A DNA stretch of 21,669 bases from JBFIHF01 sp964411125 (GTDB lineage: Bacteria; Myxococcota_A; Bradymonadia; Bradymonadales; Bradymonadaceae), in NCBI GenBank assembly GCA_964411125.1, contig CAYPJU010000094.1, positions 1-21,669 of the forward strand, written 5' to 3'. How positions within the stretch are numbered: position 1 is the first letter of the stretch; each line of letters opens with the position of its first letter. Of this stretch, positions 15,020-21,669 are shown in pieces. The position numbers were made by a program, and so were the translations under genes. Below the pieces are notes generated by a model. It worked only from the letters and a program-made list of their open reading frames with translations. It had not been told where the DNA came from and ran no database searches.

Positions 15020-15890
15020 GTATCGCTTTCTGAAACCGCGTACGGCGCGCTCCCTCGGCGATGTCGAGCAGCCTGCTGTCGCGCCGCCAGGACGCGGCGC
15101 TCTCCTCGCTCCACTCCGACGTGTCGAGGGACTTCACGGTTCGCCGCACCCCCCTCAGCGCCGCTTCCAGCCCGACATGCGTGCCGACGTCGCGCGGGTC
15201 GAGCTCGCTGGTCGACCGCAACGCGAGCAGCAGCGATACGAACTCCAGGCTATGGCCGACGTCGCCGGCGCGGGACGCGTTGGCAGCTATCCAGGAGACG
15301 ACCGCGGCCATGACGAACGTGTCTTCGACAGCGCGAAACGGTCGAACGATCGTGGCCCACCCGTCCTCGACGACGTCACCCACGATCGGCGTGCCGTCCA
15401 ACGTCACCCAACCGTGGGAGACCTCGGGGACGAAGGGGATCGGGGTCGCCTCCTTCACCTCCATCCGTTCGGCGGCGGCGTCGACGGCGACGACGACCAG
15501 GTCCTTCACACCGTCCCTCTCGGGGGGGCGATGGGCCAGCACCCAGAGTCGATCCGCCTCGGCCCCCATCGTGACGAACGTCTTCGTTCCGTGAAGCCTG
15601 CCGTCTCGCAGGGTCGTCTCGATCGCCCGGGGCGTGTTGCCGCCCCTCTCGGTGACGCAGAGAACACCCAACTCCTCCCCGCCTCCGAACGGCGCGGTGA
15701 GGGAGCGCACTGCCTCGCGGTAGCCGGACGCGAACGCCCAGCCCAACACCGGTGACCGTGCCGCAACCCACGCGACGATCTCGATCGGGTGCGATACCTC
15801 CGCACGTCCGCGCTCGTGAAGCCTCTTCCACGCCGAGACGTCGTCGATTTCGTTCACGTCGGCTGCGAGCAGGCTCGAGATCCAATTCAT
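14988..15890 (-). CDS. Short acyl-CoA dehydrogenase-like flavoprotein
   Basis: This 300-aa protein matches the middle and end of the acyl-CoA dehydrogenase fold. Residues 76-119 (CVTERGGNTPRAIETT, then GTKTFVTMGAEADRLWVLA) correspond to the FAD/substrate beta-barrel, normally TEPxxGSD...GxKxFxTN. Residues 268-291 (WRRDSRLLDIAEGARRTRF) align with the final YRDxxxxxIxEGT helix, placing the family's catalytic glutamate at E279. Typical members have about 380 residues; here the N-terminal helical domain and part of the C-terminal bundle are shortened, and TExxxGSD has become TERGGNTP. It may be a degenerate or repurposed enzyme. The ATG has TAGGAT 6 nt upstream. It lies 68 nt after the VWA-like lipoprotein gene on the same strand. 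Activity cannot be assumed. Confidence 0.75.
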   Translation of the reverse strand: MNWISSLLAADVNEIDDVSAWKRLHERGRAEVSHPIEIVAWVAARSPVLGWAFASGYREAVRSLTAPFGGGEELGVLCVTERGGNTPRAIETTLRDGRLHGTKTFVTMGAEADRLWVLAHRPPERDGVKDLVVVAVDAAAERMEVKEATPIPFVPEVSHGWVTLDGTPIVGDVVEDGWATIVRPFRAVEDTFVMAAVVSWIAANASRAGDVGHSLEFVSLLLALRSTSELDPRDVGTHVGLEAALRGVRRTVKSLDTSEWSEESAASWRRDSRLLDIAEGARRTRFQKAILTLRGLAGNG

Positions 15891-15958
15891 GCCCGCATCC
15901 TACCAGACGAGGCCAGGTCGGTCGTTGTCGAAGTTTTCTGGGGCTTTGAGGCCGCGCC

Positions 15959-17887
15959 TCACGGCCGGACGAACTCGTCGTTCAGCACTTCGAGGATCGC
16001 CTCGGGAGGGTCGCGCTCCGCGGGGGGCCGATACGTCACCGGTATCTGTGCCATCCGGAAAGGTCCCGGCGCTCGGAATCGCCCCTCCGGCATCTCCGCG
16101 AAGAAGATGCGGATGTCGTTCGACCCGGCGGGCGTACCGTCGTCGAGCTCCTGCGTCTCGACGAGTCGGATGTTTCGGATCGTATAGCTGAGGCACTGCC
16201 GATTCCGATATATGACGCGGATCTTCTCGGTGAACGACATCGGCGAGAGCTCGGCGGCGTCCACGAAGACGGTGACCTTCTTGCCGTCGTCCCCCTGCAC
16301 CTCCGCGAACGACGAAGACTCGAGCTCGAACGTCCCGCCCGCTCCGACCGCGACTCTCGATCCCGCCATCGGATCGTCGGCGTCCTGCCAGGCGAGCGTC
16401 TGCTCCTGCCCGTTGTAGGTCAACGTACCGAGGCCCGGCGTCGTGCCGCCGCTGAGCGAAACGAACGAAACCCCTGTGATGCTCGTCGGGTCTTCCCCGA
16501 ACAGTTCCGTCGTGAACCCCTCGTCATCGATCTCGTAGCGGTAGCCGAACGGGAGGTGGTTCCGCACGTCGGTGCTGCGGGGGTCGGAGTGCTGCGCGAT
16601 CTCGTCGCCGTTGTTGACCCCATCGCCGTCGGTGTCGACCTCCGCGTCCGGCGCGACATAGTCGATCGACCCGACGACCTCGAGCAGATCGGGGAGCCCG
16701 TCGCCGTCGGAGTCGACGAGCGTCGGCTCGGTGCCGAGCAACAGCTCGTCGCAGTCCGTCAGGCCATCGAGGTCCTGGTCGGCACCGATCGCGACCGCCA
16801 TACACGCGGTCGGAACTTCGGCTGTGACCGGATCGAGCCCGCTGAAGATCTCCACGTTGTCCGTGACGCCGTCGCCGTCGGTGTCGGCCAGCGTCGGGAG
16901 CGTCCCGGTGGTCTCCTCTTCGGCGTCGCTCAATCCGTCCCCGTCGGAATCGAGGACTGGGCCATCGGGTCCCGGGATCGCGTTGAGGTTCGCCGCGATC
17001 AGGAGCTTCGACGCGAGGACCGTGCGCAGTCCGAGCACGTTGACGATCGGTAGGGTGAAACCGGCGATGTTGTCGAGGCGTTGGTAGGTCCCGCCCCCGG
17101 CGAACGCCATCTCCTCGAGCGCGGTCTGGATGAGATCGTTCTCGCCGTCGGGGGCGTTGGGGCTCGCGAGCTGAATCGTGTGAAAGCGCAGGCCGGCAGC
17201 CCCCTGCTCGAGGACGAGGTCCTTCATCCGTGCGACCGCCTCGGCGTCGAGCCGCGTCTCGCACGCCCACGACGGCCCCATGTTCGCGTCGATGCACTGC
17301 TGGTCCCCGTCGGGGCAGCAATCGGCGCCGTCGGCGAGGGGGACGGGCGGGCCCGCAGCGATGTTCAACACGATGTACTGGGTGAGGACGCGCGTCCCGG
17401 CGGACTGTTCCGCGAGGTCCCCCTCGATCAAGGTCCGCGCGCTTCGGAGGGCGTCGTCCCAGTCCCGGCAGAGGTCGGTGGAGATGCAGTTCTCCGGCAG
17501 AGCGAGCTGGGTGACGGCGTTGAAGAGCTCCCCGGGATTGTTCGTGAAGTTGCCCTCGGTCGGAGCGAGCTTTTTCGGCCGTCCCGCATACCCGATGACG
17601 CTGATCCGCATTTCGGGGTTACCGAGCCCGAGCTGGACCAGCTCGCGGAGGATGTCGACGCGCTGCGAGGCGGAGTCGATGTCGGAGAAGAGCAGCCCCG
17701 TGGCCTGATCGACCATCAAGACCAGGCGCACCGGGAAGCGCGCTTCGACCGGATCTTCGGTGCAGACTCGCCCCTGCAGCGCGAGCCGATCGGCCTCCTT
17801 GCGGGGGGCCGCCGGGCTGTAGAGATCCGCGTCGGTGCAGCCGACGGCGACCAAAGACATCAGCGCTGTAGCGAGCTTCGGGGACAC
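15959..17887 (-). CDS. VWA-like lipoprotein with thrombospondin type 3 calcium repeats
   Basis: The 642-aa lipoprotein has lipobox A14-V15-G16-C17. Residues about 52-290 have the alternating strand/helix pattern of a von Willebrand factor A domain (RLVLMVD at 54-60, ISVIGYAG at 95-102, QYIVLNIAAG at 170-179). The MIDAS motif is eroded: D60-x-A-x-G replaces DxSxS, and the usual D-G of the third loop is A178-G179. Five thrombospondin type 3/EF-hand-like repeats follow at about 313, 335, 370, 392 and 418 (DSDGDGLSD, DTDGDGVTD, DQDLDGLTD and others). A C-terminal beta-rich domain of about 190 residues ends the protein. Start is GTG (complement of 17885-17887), the first possible start after an in-frame stop. 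It is a likely calcium-dependent surface or periplasmic protein. CglB of Myxococcus is also a VWA lipoprotein but lacks these repeats. Confidence 0.85.
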   Translation of the reverse strand: MSPKLATALMSLVAVGCTDADLYSPAAPRKEADRLALQGRVCTEDPVEARFPVRLVLMVDQATGLLFSDIDSASQRVDILRELVQLGLGNPEMRISVIGYAGRPKKLAPTEGNFTNNPGELFNAVTQLALPENCISTDLCRDWDDALRSARTLIEGDLAEQSAGTRVLTQYIVLNIAAGPPVPLADGADCCPDGDQQCIDANMGPSWACETRLDAEAVARMKDLVLEQGAAGLRFHTIQLASPNAPDGENDLIQTALEEMAFAGGGTYQRLDNIAGFTLPIVNVLGLRTVLASKLLIAANLNAIPGPDGPVLDSDGDGLSDAEEETTGTLPTLADTDGDGVTDNVEIFSGLDPVTAEVPTACMAVAIGADQDLDGLTDCDELLLGTEPTLVDSDGDGLPDLLEVVGSIDYVAPDAEVDTDGDGVNNGDEIAQHSDPRSTDVRNHLPFGYRYEIDDEGFTTELFGEDPTSITGVSFVSLSGGTTPGLGTLTYNGQEQTLAWQDADDPMAGSRVAVGAGGTFELESSSFAEVQGDDGKKVTVFVDAAELSPMSFTEKIRVIYRNRQCLSYTIRNIRLVETQELDDGTPAGSNDIRIFFAEMPEGRFRAPGPFRMAQIPVTYRPPAERDPPEAILEVLNDEFVRP

Positions 17888-17944
17888 GCCGCAACAGTAT
17901 CAGAGGCTGAAGCAGAGGCAAAAGAGCGGGACCGGGCGGCTCCC

Positions 17945-18274
17945 TCAGGTGTCGTCGGGCGGAGCGAGTCCGAACTCGTCGAGCTGTCGGTCGACGTGTG
18001 CCTTGATCCGCTCGAAGTTGAGACGGTCGTCGAAGACGATGACGAGGAAGTTCTCGAGAACCGCGATGACGTACAGGTTCTCCGAGCTGCCTGCGACCTT
18101 CGTGTCGATGGGGGCGTGCTTCTTCGTCGTCTCTGCGGCGTCCGTGACTTTGAAGCAGAGAGCGTTCCCTCGACGTCCGATGATGTAGCCGCGTGCGTCG
18201 ACCATCATCACCGCCTTCACGTCGGAGATCTGATGCATGCTGTCGAGCAGCAGGTCGCTGTCGATCTCTACCAC
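17945..18274 (-). CDS. Roadblock/LC7-like protein
   Basis: The 109-aa cytoplasmic protein has the Roadblock/LC7 order: an N-terminal helix (LLLDSMHQISDVKAV), strands with a D-x-R-G-Y-I-I-G turn in place of the usual vDxdGlvia, a variable charged loop, a strand pair (NLYVIAVLENFLVIVFD) and a closing helix (FERIKAHVDRQLDEFG). Roadblock proteins dimerise on small Ras-like GTPases; MglB of Myxococcus is the GAP for the polarity switch MglA. No GTPase gene is in the window. The start is GTG (complement of 18272-18274) with GAGGAAG (complement of 18279-18285) 4 nt upstream. It is 57 nt before the VWA-like lipoprotein gene and may share its transcript. The fold call is moderate; a GAP role is speculative. 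Confidence 0.68.
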   Translation of the reverse strand: MVEIDSDLLLDSMHQISDVKAVMMVDARGYIIGRRGNALCFKVTDAAETTKKHAPIDTKVAGSSENLYVIAVLENFLVIVFDDRLNFERIKAHVDRQLDEFGLAPPDDT

Positions 18275-18301
18275 CGCACTTCCTCGGCTGGGGTCCCGTG
18301 G

Positions 18302-18330
18302 ATTGTAAGCGTAGTTTGAGACAGCGTCGA
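18302..18330 (-). promoter_or_regulatory. Predicted promoter for the Roadblock/VWA/dehydrogenase-like genes
   Basis: On the minus strand, TCGACG (complement of 18325-18330, 4/6) and TACAAT (complement of 18302-18307, 5/6) are 17 nt apart. Transcription would start near 18295, just upstream of the Shine-Dalgarno of the Roadblock-like gene. The site lies in the 110-bp divergent region shared with the lipoprotein gene at 18385. Confidence 0.4.
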
Positions 18331-18384
18331 CCTCGCATCGCCGGGTGTGTTTCCGGCTGGAAGTGCCTCTGCTATCGTCGCCTC

Positions 18385-18906
18385 ATGCTGAGGAGACTAC
18401 CCGCCTGGACATTGCTCGTCCTCTGGCCGATCGCCGCCGCGTGCGGCCCCGACTCCACCGTCGTCGGCGTCGAGCTCTGCGGCGACGTGCAGATCCCCGA
18501 GGACATCGACGCCGTGCGCGTCTCGATCCTCGATGCGGAGCGCAACAGCGTGACGGCGGGGACGATCGAGCTCCTCCAATGTCCCGGCAGTCAGCAACTG
18601 GAGCTTCCTCAGATCACGGAGCTCGAGGCACCGATCGGCGAAGTCTGGATCGTCGCCCAGGGGCTGCAGGAGGGGGTATCGGTCATCACCTCGGAGCGGC
18701 GGCTCCGGGTCGAGGAAGACGGTCGGGCTCCCGAAGTCCTGCTGGGCCTCACGCGCTCCTGCATGCGCGTGACGTGCGCACTCGGACAGACGTGTATCGA
18801 CGGTACGTGTGACGATGCCCCGTGGGAGACCGACGACGGGGTCTGCGACGGCGGGCCACCTTCGGAGGGCGCAGGCCGCGGCATGGCGTCGTGCGCGGCT
18901 CCATGA
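18385..18906 (+). CDS. Small lipoprotein with C-terminal cysteine knot-like motif
   Basis: The 173-aa protein has a signal peptide and lipobox A17-A18-A19-C20. Residues 26-122 are beta-rich, with strands such as DAVRVSILD and GEVWIVAQG, suggesting a small beta-sandwich. A C32/C66 pair may be bridged. The C-terminal part holds C126-x4-C131-x5-C137-x4-C142, a short EGF-like ladder common in myxobacterial lipoproteins, and ends in a Gly/Asp-rich tail. The ATG at 18385 was chosen because it begins the signal peptide; the frame is open further upstream, but that stretch is not signal-like. No clear Shine-Dalgarno is visible. It stands alone, divergent from the Roadblock gene and convergent with the Clp-like gene (28 nt gap). 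Family and function are unknown. Confidence 0.75.
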   Translation: MLRRLPAWTLLVLWPIAAACGPDSTVVGVELCGDVQIPEDIDAVRVSILDAERNSVTAGTIELLQCPGSQQLELPQITELEAPIGEVWIVAQGLQEGVSVITSERRLRVEEDGRAPEVLLGLTRSCMRVTCALGQTCIDGTCDDAPWETDDGVCDGGPPSEGAGRGMASCAAP

Positions 18907-18934
18907 GGAGCCGAATCACCGCTCGACGGCGGAG

Positions 18935-21466
18935 CTAATCGGGCTTGGGGGCGCGCTGCTCGCGCGGTTTTCGGACGTCTTCGGTCGCGAAGCGGACGCG
19001 AATTCCGGCGTCATCGGCCGACACGGCGATCTGCTTGCCGTCATGCGGACCGACCTCGCTCACCAGGAGGCGCGAGATGGGGGTCAGCACGTGCTTGTCG
19101 ATCGTCCGCTTGAGCTCCCGCGCCCCGAACCGCTCCGAAAAACCGTGCTCCATCAGCCAATCGCGTGCCTTTCGGTCGGCGTCGATCTTCAGGCTTCGAC
19201 GACGTGCCCCCCGCCGGCTGAACGCCAGGTTCAGCTCGATGTCGACCAGCCGCCCCATCGCCTCGGGAGAGAGGGGTCCGAAGACGATCACGTCGTCGAG
19301 CCGGTTCAAGAACTCGGGCGCGAAGAACTCGTCGAGCTTGCGTTCGACGTGACCGGTGAACATCGCCGAGGCGCCCGCCGCGCCGGTGAAGCCGACCGGT
19401 GAGACGGAGGTCCGCGACGCGCCGAGGTTCGACGTCAAAAAGATCAACGTCTGCCGGAAATCGGTCGTCTGTCCACGCGCATCGGTGAGACGCCCCTCGT
19501 CGAGGATTTGCAGGAAGATGTTGAAGACTTCGCTGTCCGCCTTTTCGAACTCGTCGAAGAGGAGCACGGAGTACGGCTGGTTCCTCACCGCTTCGGTCAA
19601 CAACCCCTCGCGATCCTTGTCGTGCGGTGTTCCGACCAGCTTCTCGATCGCGAACCGGCCGCGGTACTCGCTGAGGTCGAAGCGGAGCATCCGCTCCGGA
19701 TCGCCGAAGAGTCGTTCGGCGACGAGCTTGGAGAAGTAGGTCTTGCCGACACCGGTGGGACCGACGAGGAAGTAGACGCCGAGCGGCTTCTCGGCACTCC
19801 CGAGGCCCGCCTTGACCATCGCGAGGCGGTCGACGATCGCGTCGATCGCTTCGTCCTGATCGACGAGGCGCTCCCGAAACCACTTGCGAGTTCCTTCCAG
19901 ATCGAGGGGTACCGCGTCGTCGAGCAGGTCGAGGCTCATCCCCGTCACTTCGGCGAGGCACGGGGGGATCGACTCGATCCGCAGCTCGATCGGCCCTTCC
20001 GTCGAGGCTTCCTTCCGCAGCGTGTAGTCGACGAGCGCGTCCATCAGGTCGCAGGCGCGCCCGGGCGCATCGCTGCGGGTATAGAAACTGCGCGCGAAGT
20101 CGACGACTTGCTCGAGACAACCGGGCTCCGCGACGACCTCGCGCTCGCGGATCTCCAGGTCGTCGACCCGCTGGCGCAGCACCGCGAGCGATTCGCGGTC
20201 GGACATCGGCTGCATCTTCACCTGTCGGAAGAGGCGCAGGAAACCGGGGTCACGGCTCAGGCCGTTCTTGAGGCTCTCCTCGGTGCACTCCGCGATCATC
20301 CGGAGCTGCCCGCGGTGCAGGTACGGCTTGAAGAAGTCGGCGAAGTTCTCGTCGCTCTTGGAGTGGGCGCCCGCCCCGAGCAGGTCGTTCGGGTTGGTCA
20401 GGTACACGATCACCTTGTCGTGCTTCATGATCGCCTCGGCCATCTCCTTGAGCTTGGTCTCCCAGTCTCCGAGATAGCGCGTCCCGCTGATGAGCTCCGA
20501 AGTGTTCGTCTCGAGGATCTGCCAGCTATCGTCGGCGTCGGACAGGCGCTGCGCGAACTCCTGAATCACCGCGGTCTTTCCGACCCCCGCCTCGCCCACG
20601 AGCATGATCGATCGCGTGGTCTCGTCGTCCTCGAAGTGCTCGACGAGGAGATCGACGACATCGTCTCGACCGTAGGCGCGGGTGAGAAACTCGCGCTCTT
20701 CGGGGGAGTTGAGGAGACGTCCGTATTTGTCGAGACCGCGCTGCTGCGGCGCGGTCTTGCTCACGACCTGGAGCCGCTGCCAGAGGGTCCCATAGACCTC
20801 CTGCAGATTGCGCGCTTCCAGGTAGTTCAGGATGAGGCGACGCTCGCGCGGGGTGAGCTGCTCCTGCAGCCGCTTGTAGTGCTCGCGCGTCATCTTGGGG
20901 ATGAGCCGGTCGAGGCACTCCTCGGCCATCTGCTGCATGTCGTGTTCGCGCTCGAGCAACGCTCGCAGGACGACGGCGACCGACTTCGGGGTCCCAGCGG
21001 TCCGCAGTTGCGACAGCGCTTGCTCGCGCACCCCGTACGATTCGTCCCCCATCGCGCGGATGAGAGCGTCTTCGATGTGGGCGTAGCCGAGATCCCCCAG
21101 CGCCACGATCGCGCGGTACCGAACGTCTGCATCGTAATCGTTGAGCGAGCTGAGCGCCGGCTCGATCGCCATCGTGTCGCCGAGAATCCCGAGCGCGAAG
21201 AGCGCCATCTCGCGGACTCCGGGCTGAGGGTCGCTCAACAGCAGAATGAGCGACGGCACCGACGCGCTATCCCCGAGCCTGCCGAGGTTCGTCGCCGCCG
21301 CCATCCGCCGTCGGAAGTGCGCGCTCGTGAGCTCCTCCCGCAAGATCTCGATGACCTCGGGTCCAATCCCATAAAGCTGGTCCCGGAGGCTCCGGTAGCG
21401 CTCCTGCTCCTCGCAATCCTGAAGCTCCTCCAGGATCTTTTTCGCGAGCTCACGGTTGTCCGCCAT
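18935..21466 (-). CDS. HEAT-repeat double AAA+ ATPase, Clp (Hsp100)-like
   Basis: The 843-aa protein has an N-terminal HEAT/PBS-lyase-type helical repeat domain (about 30-190) in place of the usual Clp N-domain. AAA-1 has Walker A GEAGVGKT (291-298), but its Walker B position reads VIVYLTNPND (352-361), lacking the D-E pair. The ClpB middle coiled coil is absent, as in ClpA. AAA-2 has Walker A GPTGVGKT (569-576), Walker B SVLLFDEFEKA (633-643), sensor-1 N680 and a sensor-2 motif FGARELKR. The usual GYVGYEEGG pore loop of AAA-2 is replaced by HDKDREG. So AAA-2 should hydrolyse ATP while AAA-1 may only bind it, and substrate threading may not be conventional. The ATG at 21466 follows GGAGTAGGT. 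It could be a protein remodeller or a scaffold-bound switch; the client is unknown. Confidence 0.9.
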   Translation of the reverse strand: MADNRELAKKILEELQDCEEQERYRSLRDQLYGIGPEVIEILREELTSAHFRRRMAAATNLGRLGDSASVPSLILLLSDPQPGVREMALFALGILGDTMAIEPALSSLNDYDADVRYRAIVALGDLGYAHIEDALIRAMGDESYGVREQALSQLRTAGTPKSVAVVLRALLEREHDMQQMAEECLDRLIPKMTREHYKRLQEQLTPRERRLILNYLEARNLQEVYGTLWQRLQVVSKTAPQQRGLDKYGRLLNSPEEREFLTRAYGRDDVVDLLVEHFEDDETTRSIMLVGEAGVGKTAVIQEFAQRLSDADDSWQILETNTSELISGTRYLGDWETKLKEMAEAIMKHDKVIVYLTNPNDLLGAGAHSKSDENFADFFKPYLHRGQLRMIAECTEESLKNGLSRDPGFLRLFRQVKMQPMSDRESLAVLRQRVDDLEIREREVVAEPGCLEQVVDFARSFYTRSDAPGRACDLMDALVDYTLRKEASTEGPIELRIESIPPCLAEVTGMSLDLLDDAVPLDLEGTRKWFRERLVDQDEAIDAIVDRLAMVKAGLGSAEKPLGVYFLVGPTGVGKTYFSKLVAERLFGDPERMLRFDLSEYRGRFAIEKLVGTPHDKDREGLLTEAVRNQPYSVLLFDEFEKADSEVFNIFLQILDEGRLTDARGQTTDFRQTLIFLTSNLGASRTSVSPVGFTGAAGASAMFTGHVERKLDEFFAPEFLNRLDDVIVFGPLSPEAMGRLVDIELNLAFSRRGARRRSLKIDADRKARDWLMEHGFSERFGARELKRTIDKHVLTPISRLLVSEVGPHDGKQIAVSADDAGIRVRFATEDVRKPREQRAPKPD

Positions 21467-21525
21467 ACCTACTCCGACGGAAGGTCGTCGACGCCTGAAG
21501 ATCGTCCCCAAAAGGTCCGCACCGA

Positions 21526-21554
21526 AGTGTAGCGCAGCAACCTACCCCCGTCCA
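21526..21554 (-). promoter_or_regulatory. Predicted promoter of the HEAT-Clp-like ATPase gene
   Basis: On the minus strand, TGGACG (complement of 21549-21554) and TACACT (complement of 21526-21531) are separated by 17 nt, each a 4/6 match to sigma-70 boxes. Transcription would start near 21519, about 50 nt before the ATG. The hairpin repeat array begins only 2 nt beyond the -35 box. No heat-shock (CIRCE or sigma-32) element was recognised. Confidence 0.35.
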
Positions 21555-21556
21555 AG

Positions 21557-21669
21557 ACCGCGCTTCGCGCGGTGGGGGACCGGCCTTCGGCCGGTGGGGG
21601 ACCGCGCTTCGCGCGGTGGGGGACCGCGCTTCGCGCGGTGGGGGACCGCGCTTCGCGCGGTGGTGGACC
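21557..21669. repeat. 22-bp tandem hairpin array, truncated by the window edge
   Basis: Five full units and the start of a sixth repeat with an exact 22-nt period. Each has a 17-nt perfect palindrome (ACCGCGC-TTC-GCGCGGT) plus a GGGGG spacer. Palindromes lie at 21557-21573, 21579-21595, 21601-21617, 21623-21639 and 21645-21661; the last spacer is GGTGG. The second copy reads ACCGGCC-TTC-GGCCGGT, with both arms changed so that pairing is kept. The array is non-coding and resembles a REP/iterative-palindrome element. There are no unique spacers, so it is not a CRISPR. Its right boundary lies outside the window. Confidence 0.92.

Noticed and set aside
19508..21532. A long open plus-strand frame (674 codons) opposite the Clp-like gene
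   Set aside because: The minus strand has unmistakable AAA+ motifs. The plus translation is a low-complexity shadow rich in His, Arg, Leu and Glu.
21557..21669. CRISPR array
   Set aside because: The period is only 22 nt and the 5-nt spacers are identical G runs, not unique sequences. No cas gene is nearby.

Overview
The window is a GC-rich (clearly well above 60% by eye), gene-dense bacterial chromosome segment with 15 protein genes, no RNA genes and no insertion sequences. The gene content points to a deltaproteobacterial lineage of the Myxococcota type (myxobacteria or Bradymonadales-like). It has seven predicted lipoproteins, a short outer-membrane beta-barrel of the kind common in myxobacteria, long TPR lipoproteins, a VWA-like lipoprotein with thrombospondin type 3 calcium repeats, a Roadblock/LC7-like protein and a Dickkopf-like cysteine-repeat lipoprotein. 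This placement is an inference from content; no marker gene is present.

Layout. (1) 259-1053, plus: pssA, phosphatidylserine synthase, behind a good sigma-70-like promoter. (2) 1227-7560, plus: a tight five-gene cell-envelope operon (beta-barrel, TPR lipoprotein, very long TPR lipoprotein, coiled-coil lipoprotein, small Cys lipoprotein) with gaps or overlaps of +5, -13, -4 and +10 nt. The two TPR proteins resemble the GltE(AglT)-GltD(AgmU) pair of the Myxococcus gliding/focal-adhesion machine in size, order and lipoprotein character. (3) 13818-7580, minus: a cysteine-repeat lipoprotein, a polytopic membrane protein (Wzy/GT-C-like), an AlgI-type MBOAT O-acyltransferase and an SGNH-type partner. 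The last three suggest synthesis and O-acylation of a surface glycan. (4) 14110-15019, plus: a TetR regulator with a perfect 10-bp inverted repeat upstream, then a 68-aa zinc-ribbon protein. (5) 18274-14988, minus: a Roadblock/LC7-like protein, a VWA-like/TSP3 lipoprotein with an eroded metal site, and a short acyl-CoA-dehydrogenase-like protein. (6) 18385-18906, plus: a small lipoprotein. (7) 21466-18935, minus: a HEAT-repeat plus double-AAA+ Clp-like ATPase that has lost the first Walker B acids and the usual second pore loop.

The right edge (21557 to the end) is a 22-bp-period array of perfect hairpins, one copy of which carries matched changes in both arms. The left edge has a short CTCCGAC heptamer repeat.

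Most plausible novel biology: the envelope operon at 1227-7560, the non-canonical HEAT-Clp ATPase, and the hairpin array that abuts that ATPase gene's predicted promoter. No defence system, CRISPR array, prophage or transposon is visible. No gene-free stretch exceeds 300 bases.
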